Shown: positions 57,668 through 64,000 of the stretch, one piece after another | How the letters are laid out: the number at the start of each line of letters is the position of its first letter | Position numbering within the stretch: position 1 is the first letter of the stretch | Source of the DNA: an uncultured beta proteobacterium | Lineage (GTDB): Bacteria > Pseudomonadota > Gammaproteobacteria > Burkholderiales > Burkholderiaceae_C | Direction of reading: 5' to 3' | DNA: 64,000 nt | NCBI GenBank assembly: GCA_903845935.1 | Contig: CAIMZI010000091.1 | Location: 1 to 64,000 of the forward strand | Position numbers and translations under genes: made by a program | The notes under the pieces: model-generated | Seen by the model: the letters and a program-made list of their open reading frames with translations, nothing else | Told to the model about the DNA's origin: nothing | The model's database searches: none

Positions 57668-60595
57668 ATGCCCTTATGTGAGTCCACTGACGCAGCACCG
57701 CATGCCGCCATCCCCGCATCCCATGTGGTCTGCATAGGCGCATCGGCGGGCGGACTGGACGCGCTGGAGCGCTTTTTCGGCGCCTGCCCGGCAGACACGG
57801 GCTGCGCCTTTGTGGTGGTGCAGCACCTGTCGCCAGACCACAAAAGCATGATGAGCACCCTGCTGTCGCGGCACACCCTCATGCCAGTGATCATGGTGGA
57901 AAACGACATGCCGATTGAGGCCAACCATGTGTACCTGATTCCACCGGGCTGCACCATGCACGTGACGCCCGGCCTCTTGCATCTCAAGCCCCGGATGACG
58001 CACAGCCTGACCCTGCCGATTGACATTTTTCTGACCTCGCTGGCCGGGGTTTACGGCCCCACTGCGGTTGGAATCATTCTTTCCGGCACCGGCACCGATG
58101 GCACGCGCGGGGCCGCCGCCATCAGCCAGTCGGGGGGCTATCTGATGGCGCAGGAGCCCGAGTCGTGCAAATTTGACGGCATGCCGCGCAGCGTGATTGG
58201 AACCGGCCTGGTGCGTGAAGTTCTGCCGGCCGAGGAGCTGCCGCTGTGCCTGCTCGCCCATCTGCGCAATGAGCCCTATGCCATCCAGCGCGCCATTCTG
58301 CCGGTCACACCGCATTCGGCATTGACCCACGACGATGTGTTTGCCGAGATTTTGCAACTGCTGTACCAGCTCGGCGGCATTGACTTTTCCGACTACAAGC
58401 CCGCCACCATCATGCGTAGACTGGAGCGGCGCATGCAGGCGCGCCATACCCCCGAGCTGTACCAGTATCTGGAGCTGCTGGAAAGCAACCGGGAAGAAAT
58501 GCTGACCCTGAGGCGCGAAATGCTGATCTCGGTCACCAGCTTTTTTCGCGATCCGGAGGCCTTTGAACTGTTGGCAGAAACCGTCATCGCACCGTTGGTT
58601 CAGAACGCGAAAACCAGCGACAGCATCCGGGTCTGGATCGCCGGTGTGGCCACCGGCGAAGAGGCCTACTCCATTGCCATGCTGTTTCTGGAGGCCTTTG
58701 GCCAGTACCAGCGCTGGCCCAGCCTGAAGATTTTTGCCACCGACGTGGACCACCAGGCGATTGAGAAAGCCGCTGTCGGCAAGTACCGTGAATCGATTGC
58801 TGCCGAAATTTCAGCCGAGCGGCTGGAACGTTTTTTTGTCCACGAGGGCGACTGCTACCGGATCAAAGCGGAGCTGCGCCAGTGCATTGTCTTTGCCAGG
58901 CAAAACCTGCTGTCGGATCCGCCGTTTACCCGTATGGATCTGGTGGTCTGCCGCAACACGCTGATTTACTTCAAACCCCTGGCGCAGGAGCGGGTGCTGC
59001 ACGCGCTGCTCTATGCGCTGCAAGGCGGTGGCGCCCTGTTCCTGGGTTCCAGCGAATCCGTGGCCATGATGACCGATGCCCTGCAGACCATCAGCGCCAA
59101 GCACAAGCTCTTCAGACGCAATTCCGAGCGCATGCTGCCCTTGCTGGAAAACTTCAACAAGTCCGGTGGCCGGGTGCGCCGCTCGCCGCTGCCGGAGGCA
59201 CGCCGCCAAGCCCCCACGCAAGCGGCCGCGGTGAATGCCTCCGACATCGGCATTGCCGCGCTGCTGGCCCAGTACGCGCCACCCTCCATCATCTTCAATG
59301 AGACCCATGAGGCGGTGCATTTGTTTGGTGACGTCAATCCGTTTATCCAGGCCAAACAGGGCTCGGCCAGCCTGGTGCTCAAGCGCATGCTGCTCGACCC
59401 GCTGATTCCGATTGCGGCAGCCCTTCTCTACAAGTCGATCAAGGAGCAATGCTCCATGACGGCAGACCCGGTCGAGCTCAAGTTGCGCAGCGGCGAGGTC
59501 CGTGGCGTCAGGCTGTCGGCCCATGCCCTGAAAAACGAGGGTGTGGAGCGGCTTTGCATGCTGTGCTTTGAAACCGTGCTCGTGGTCGGCACTGGCCTTC
59601 ATGCGCCGCTCGATGTGGGCGCAGAAACCATGACGCGCATCAGCGCGCTGGAGAGCGAGATTGCCGCCACCCGCGAAAGCCTGCAGGCCACCATAGAAGA
59701 GCTGGAAACCAGCAACGAGGAGCTACAGGCCACCAACGAAGAACTGATGGCCTCGAATGAAGAGCTGCAAAGTTCCAACGAGGAGTTGCAGTCCGTCAAC
59801 GAAGAGCTCAACACCGTGAATGCCGAATACCAGGAAAAGATGCTGCTGCTCAACCGCGTCAACGCGGACCTGGAGGGCATGGGCCGGGCAACCGGCGTGG
59901 CCACCGTGTTTCTAGACAGCCAGCTGAACATCACCCGCTTCAGCCCGGACGCAGCCAGCATTTTCCGCTTGCGCGATAGCGACATCGGACGCCGGCTGGA
60001 CGATATCTCGCACAGCATGCACTACCCGGAACTGATGGACGACATGGCGCTCACGCTCAGGACCCAGCGCATCCTGGAGCGCGAAGTGCCCGGCGCTGGG
60101 CCCGAACAAATGCTGTTTGTGCGCATCCTGCCCTACTCCATTCCCTCCACCACCGAACACGGTGTGGTCACTTCGGTGGTGGATGTCAGCGCCTACCACG
60201 ACGCGCGCCGCCTGCAGGCAGTGCTCGATGGCCTGGCCGAACATGTGGCGGTGCTCGACGCAGACGGCAACATCCGCTTGGTCAATGCCGCCTGGAAACG
60301 CTTCGCCCGGGCCAACGGCGACCCCGATCTCAAGCACAGCGGACCCGGCTGCAATTACCTGGCCGCCTGCGCCATGGAACTACCGGAAGACGGCGACAGC
60401 GCCGCTGCCGCCATGCGCGGACTGCGCCAGGTATTGGAAGGTAGCTCGGCCGGTTTTTCCATCGAGTATCCATGCCACTCACCCAGTGAGAAGCGCTGGT
60501 TCATGATGCATGTATCACCCCTGCCAGAACCGTCCGCGGGCGCCGTGGTGAGCCACATCAACGTCACGGCCTGGATAGGGCAAGGCAAGTCATGA
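57668..60595 (+). CDS. CheB-CheR-PAS fusion protein
   Basis: From ATG 57668 (AGGAAA before it) the product is 975 aa. A CheB methylesterase domain (about 15-200) has CIGASAGGLDALE (Ser), QHLSPDHKS (His) and LSGTGTDGTRGA (Asp), with no receiver in front. A CheR methyltransferase domain (about 215-490) has SVTSFFRDPEAF, GVATGEEAYSIA and CRNTLIYFKP. A NEELQ-rich coiled coil (about 680-735) and two PAS domains follow. It probably adjusts receptor methylation or a related pathway. No cheA, cheW or cheY is near. It overlaps the next gene by 4 nt. Confidence 0.92.
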   Translation: MPLCESTDAAPHAAIPASHVVCIGASAGGLDALERFFGACPADTGCAFVVVQHLSPDHKSMMSTLLSRHTLMPVIMVENDMPIEANHVYLIPPGCTMHVTPGLLHLKPRMTHSLTLPIDIFLTSLAGVYGPTAVGIILSGTGTDGTRGAAAISQSGGYLMAQEPESCKFDGMPRSVIGTGLVREVLPAEELPLCLLAHLRNEPYAIQRAILPVTPHSALTHDDVFAEILQLLYQLGGIDFSDYKPATIMRRLERRMQARHTPELYQYLELLESNREEMLTLRREMLISVTSFFRDPEAFELLAETVIAPLVQNAKTSDSIRVWIAGVATGEEAYSIAMLFLEAFGQYQRWPSLKIFATDVDHQAIEKAAVGKYRESIAAEISAERLERFFVHEGDCYRIKAELRQCIVFARQNLLSDPPFTRMDLVVCRNTLIYFKPLAQERVLHALLYALQGGGALFLGSSESVAMMTDALQTISAKHKLFRRNSERMLPLLENFNKSGGRVRRSPLPEARRQAPTQAAAVNASDIGIAALLAQYAPPSIIFNETHEAVHLFGDVNPFIQAKQGSASLVLKRMLLDPLIPIAAALLYKSIKEQCSMTADPVELKLRSGEVRGVRLSAHALKNEGVERLCMLCFETVLVVGTGLHAPLDVGAETMTRISALESEIAATRESLQATIEELETSNEELQATNEELMASNEELQSSNEELQSVNEELNTVNAEYQEKMLLLNRVNADLEGMGRATGVATVFLDSQLNITRFSPDAASIFRLRDSDIGRRLDDISHSMHYPELMDDMALTLRTQRILEREVPGAGPEQMLFVRILPYSIPSTTEHGVVTSVVDVSAYHDARRLQAVLDGLAEHVAVLDADGNIRLVNAAWKRFARANGDPDLKHSGPGCNYLAACAMELPEDGDSAAAAMRGLRQVLEGSSAGFSIEYPCHSPSEKRWFMMHVSPLPEPSAGAVVSHINVTAWIGQGKS

Positions 60596-63500
60596 AGTCA
60601 CTGGACCGAGAACTCGAATTGCTGCGTGCCCGTGCCTCGGCGCTGCTGAAAGACAGCCCGAAGGCGCAGCAAACGCTGCCGCAAGAAATGCTCGATGCCA
60701 TGCGGCTGATGGAAGAGCTGCGGGTGTACCAGACCGAACTCGAGATCCAGAACCAGGACCTCAAGGCTGCGCAACTGCAAACCGAAGCCGCCGCACAGAA
60801 GTACAAACGCCTGTTTGAGAACCTGCCGCTGGAAGCCATGATTGTGGATCCCCAGGGCTTTGTGGTTGAAGCCAACGCGGTAGCCAGACGACGCTTTGGC
60901 CTGCACCAGCCCAGCGCCCTGCAGCGCCGTTCGGTCTACCAGCTGTTCGCCATGGACAGCCGCAGCGCCATCCATTCCGCCCTGAACAGCCGAGCAGCCT
61001 TGGCCGGGGCCGCACAATGCCGTCTAGCCGGTGCCGACAACAGCGATAGCGTGAACGAGGTGGATAGCCACATCATCACCCTGGAGCCCGAAGCAGCGCA
61101 TGACGGGCAACGGCTGCTGCTGCTGGTGGACCGCAGCTTTGAGCGCCAGCTGGCAATCCGGCATGTAGAACTCGCCAAGAGCGAGGAGCGCCATCGCGCC
61201 CTGTTTGATCACTCCAAGGTACCGATGCTGCTGATCGACCCGGACCGGGGTGACATCGTCCGATCCAACGAGGCGGCGCAGCGCTTTTATGGCTACGACG
61301 GCGCCACGCTGCAGAGCATGACGATAGCCCAGATCAACTGCATGGAGCCCCAGGCCATGGCGCAGGCCATGCGCGCATCCAACTTTCGCCAACGCGAGCA
61401 CTTCCTGTTTGAGCACCGTCTGGCCAACGGCCGCATCGTGCCGGTGGAGGTGCACTCCGGCCCGATCGACATTGATGGACGCACCCTGCTGTTCTCCATC
61501 ATCCATGACATCAGCGACCGCGTGCAGGCGCAGCAAAAGGCCGATGCCGCGCACAAGCTATTGCAGAACCTGGCGGCCCATGTGCCGGGTGTGATCTATC
61601 AGATCGTGCTGCGTCCCGATGGCAGCCTGCATTTTCCCTATGCCAGCCAGGGTATGGAGCTGATGTACGAACTGACACCGGCTCAGGGCGCTGAGGATGG
61701 CGCCATCGTGTTCGACCGCGTCCACCCGGAAGACAAGGAACGGGTGATGCAGGCGATTGTCGAATCCGCGCGGCAGCTCACACCCTGGATCTGCGAGTTT
61801 CGGGTGACTCTTCCGCGCCAGGGCGAGCGCTGGCGCGGCGGTGTCGCCAGTCCCGAACGCATGGCCGATGGCAGCACGCTCTGGCACGGTTTTTCCAGCG
61901 ACATCACCGAGCACAAACAAGCCGAGCAGGTGCAACATGAATTCGCCCGCGACTTTGGCTCCTTTCTCGATCGCACCAGCGACTTCGTCTACTTCAAAAA
62001 CCATGAGGGACGCATGCGCTTTTGCAGCCAGTCGCTGGCCGATGTGTTCGGCCATGGCAACTGGCGCGACCTGGTCGGCAAGCTGGACCGCGAGCTGTTC
62101 CCCTCCCAAGCCTTGAACGACTTCATGACGGAAGAATCGCTGGTTTTCGACCAGGGCAAACCCCTGCTCAACCACATCAACGCCTTCCAGGACGCGCATG
62201 GCAAGTCGGGCTTTGTGCAAACCAGTCGCTGGCCGCTGTTCAATGGAAACGGCGAGGTGGAAAGCATCTTCGGCATCGGCCGCGATGTGACCGAAAGCCG
62301 CCAGGCGCAGGCCCGCATTCAGCTGTCGGCCAGCGTCTTCACGCATGCCAGGGAAGGCATTGTCATCACCGACATCCAGGGCAACATCATCGACGTCAAC
62401 GATGCCTTTTGTCGCATCACCGGTTATGCGCGCGACGAGGTCATTGGGGCCAATCCGCGCATCCTCAATTCAGGCCGGCAGGAGCCGGACTTTTACGCCG
62501 CCATGTGGGCCGCGATTCTGCAGACCGGCCACTGGTCGGGCGAAATCTGGAACCGGCGCAAGAACGGTGAAATCTACGCCGAGATCCTCACCATCAGCGC
62601 CGTGCGCGATTCCGAGCAGCAGATTAAGAATTACGTGGCACTGTTCACCGACATCACGCCGATGAAGGAGCACCAGCAGCAGCTTGAGCACATCGCCCAC
62701 TACGACCTGTTGACCGGCCTGCCCAACCGCTTGCTGTTTGCCGACCGCTTGGGCCAGGCCATGCGCATGAGCGAGCGACGCAAGCGTTCGCTCAGCGTGA
62801 TCTACCTGGACCTGGATGGTTTCAAGGCGGTGAATGACCGTTACGGCCACGATACCGGCGACCGCTTGCTGGTGGTTCTGGCCCAGCGCATGAAGCTGGC
62901 GCTGCGCGACGGGGATTCGCTGGCACGCTTTGGCGGTGACGAGTTTGTGGCGGTGCTGGTGGATCTGGAGCAGCCCCACGACTGCGTGCCGGTGCTGGAG
63001 CGGCTGCTGCTGTCAGCGGCGGAGCCGGTCCAACTGGAGTACAACGCCGAGCCCATCTGCCTGCACCTGTCGGCCAGCATTGGCGCCACCATTTACCCCA
63101 AGGACGGGGCCGACGCCGACCTGTTGATGCGCCATGCCGACCAGGCCATGTACCTGGCCAAGCAGGCCGGCAAGAACCGTTACCACCTGTTTGACGTGGC
63201 CCACGACAGCGCGGTCAAAAGCCACCGTGAAAGTTTGGAACTGATTGCCAAGGCGCTGGAGCGCCGTGAATTTGTACTTTATTACCAGCCCAAGGTGGAC
63301 ATGCGCAACGGGGCGGTGGTGGGCGCCGAAGCGCTGATACGCTGGCGGCATCCGGCGCGCGGCCTGCTGCAGCCGTCCGCGTTTTTGCCCGGCATCGAAA
63401 ACCATGAGCTCAGCATACAGATCGGCGAGTGGGTGATTGACACAGCCCTGGCGCAGATGTGCTCCTGGAGCGCGCAAGGACTTGAGTTGTCGGTGAGCGT

Positions 63501-64000
63501 GAATGTGGCAGCCCTGCAACTGCAGCAGCCCGGCTTTATCGACAAGCTGAGGGCCATCCTGGAGCGCTACCCCACGGTGGCACGCAAGCAGCTGGAGCTG
63601 GAAATTCTGGAAAGCAGTGCGCTCAAGGACATCGCGCTGGTGGCCGAGGTGCTGCAGGCCTGCCTCGCCAGTGAGGTGCGCATTGCGCTAGATGACTTCG
63701 GCACCGGCTATTCCTCGCTGACCTATCTCAAGCACCTGCCGGCCGAAACCCTCAAGATCGACCAGAGCTTTGTGCGCGACATGGTCAGCGACCCGGAAGA
63801 CATGGCCATCGTTAACGGCGTTATCGGTCTGGCACGGGCCTTTGGCCGCAAGGCCATTGCCGAGGGCGTGGAGACCGCCGAGCAAAGCGAGATGTTGCTG
63901 TCGCTGGGCTGCCATTTCATGCAGGGCTATGGCATTGCACGCCCCATGCCGCCCGAGCAGATGCCAGCCTGGATCAGGCGCTGGCGCGCCAACCCGACCG
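60592..64000 (+). CDS. Multi-PAS GGDEF-EAL cyclic-di-GMP protein (3' end cut by window edge)
   Basis: At least 1136 codons are open to the window edge. An N-terminal coiled coil (about 1-70) starts MKSLDRELELLRARASALL. Four PAS-like domains follow (about 75-560, plus NFRQREHFLFEHRLANGRI and DIQGNIIDVNDAFCRITGY). GGDEF (about 705-865) has LARFGGDEFVAVL with an intact RDGD inhibitory site. EAL (about 880 on) has VGAEALIRWRHP, NVAALQLQQP, LEILESS, LDDFGTGYSSL and LKIDQSF. Both domains look active. It is joined by 4 nt to the CheB-CheR-PAS gene. The stop lies beyond the edge, but little of the protein should be missing. Confidence 0.92.
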   Translation, partial: MKSLDRELELLRARASALLKDSPKAQQTLPQEMLDAMRLMEELRVYQTELEIQNQDLKAAQLQTEAAAQKYKRLFENLPLEAMIVDPQGFVVEANAVARRRFGLHQPSALQRRSVYQLFAMDSRSAIHSALNSRAALAGAAQCRLAGADNSDSVNEVDSHIITLEPEAAHDGQRLLLLVDRSFERQLAIRHVELAKSEERHRALFDHSKVPMLLIDPDRGDIVRSNEAAQRFYGYDGATLQSMTIAQINCMEPQAMAQAMRASNFRQREHFLFEHRLANGRIVPVEVHSGPIDIDGRTLLFSIIHDISDRVQAQQKADAAHKLLQNLAAHVPGVIYQIVLRPDGSLHFPYASQGMELMYELTPAQGAEDGAIVFDRVHPEDKERVMQAIVESARQLTPWICEFRVTLPRQGERWRGGVASPERMADGSTLWHGFSSDITEHKQAEQVQHEFARDFGSFLDRTSDFVYFKNHEGRMRFCSQSLADVFGHGNWRDLVGKLDRELFPSQALNDFMTEESLVFDQGKPLLNHINAFQDAHGKSGFVQTSRWPLFNGNGEVESIFGIGRDVTESRQAQARIQLSASVFTHAREGIVITDIQGNIIDVNDAFCRITGYARDEVIGANPRILNSGRQEPDFYAAMWAAILQTGHWSGEIWNRRKNGEIYAEILTISAVRDSEQQIKNYVALFTDITPMKEHQQQLEHIAHYDLLTGLPNRLLFADRLGQAMRMSERRKRSLSVIYLDLDGFKAVNDRYGHDTGDRLLVVLAQRMKLALRDGDSLARFGGDEFVAVLVDLEQPHDCVPVLERLLLSAAEPVQLEYNAEPICLHLSASIGATIYPKDGADADLLMRHADQAMYLAKQAGKNRYHLFDVAHDSAVKSHRESLELIAKALERREFVLYYQPKVDMRNGAVVGAEALIRWRHPARGLLQPSAFLPGIENHELSIQIGEWVIDTALAQMCSWSAQGLELSVSVNVAALQLQQPGFIDKLRAILERYPTVARKQLELEILESSALKDIALVAEVLQACLASEVRIALDDFGTGYSSLTYLKHLPAETLKIDQSFVRDMVSDPEDMAIVNGVIGLARAFGRKAIAEGVETAEQSEMLLSLGCHFMQGYGIARPMPPEQMPAWIRRWRANPT

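Overview
The window is about 64 kb of GC-rich chromosome. It looks like a betaproteobacterium of the order Burkholderiales, most likely family Comamonadaceae (Rhodoferax/Polaromonas-like). The grounds are the ribosomal protein sequences, the str-S10 gene order, a CopD/HemJ gene divergent from hemB, the gatCAB/mreBCD neighbourhood, and a 37-bp repeat of a kind I recall as common in that family. The species call is inference. I see no phage, insertion sequence, CRISPR array, rRNA or tRNA.

Layout. 1-8.0 kb (minus): the str-S10 translation cluster rpsL-rpsG-fusA-tuf-rpsJ-rplC-rplD-rplW-rplB-rpsS-rplV, with rplV cut by the window edge. It has candidate internal promoters and strong RNA structure between genes. 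8.2-12.2 kb: dacC-like carboxypeptidase, a small hydrolase, a thin [2Fe-2S] ferredoxin and a HemJ-like membrane protein (all minus), divergent from hemB. A candidate small RNA with a C-rich loop lies in the gap. 12.4-26.8 kb: a signalling block. It holds an internally deleted periplasmic binding protein beside a large hybrid kinase, rluE, a decayed gene, an Fe-S protein, a TonB receptor / periplasmic binding protein / hybrid kinase trio, and a second large hybrid kinase overlapping an HD-GYP response regulator. 26.8-34.2 kb: a Pal-like lipoprotein, PBP7, a QseBC-like two-component pair, a MarC protein and a large chemoreceptor. 34.3-37.9 kb (minus): a four-gene Mla/MCE lipid transport operon. 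38-42 kb: an antiporter, a GMC oxidoreductase, a small basic ORF with a strong terminator, and a TauE/SafE exporter. 42-46.7 kb (minus): mreB-mreC-mreD-mrdA, the cell elongation genes, with a repeat element between mreD and mrdA. 46.9-52.3 kb: gatCAB, then a DUF4124 protein and pyrE (minus), then exonuclease III. 52.4-64 kb: a second signalling block with a GGDEF-EAL protein, an HDOD protein, a periplasmic Cache protein plus chemoreceptor, a CheB-CheR-PAS fusion, and a PAS-GGDEF-EAL protein cut by the right edge.

How it fits together. Housekeeping operons for translation, wall elongation, haem and pyrimidine synthesis alternate with two dense signalling islands centred on phosphorelay, chemotaxis and cyclic-di-GMP. 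Genes within an island are often joined by 4-nt ATGA overlaps. The most unusual items are the TonB receptor / binding protein / hybrid kinase trio with no permease, the secreted Cache protein coupled to a chemoreceptor, the CCUCCC-loop small RNA next to hemJ, the nested hairpin between rpsG and fusA, and three short ORFs or leaders that sit directly in front of larger genes.
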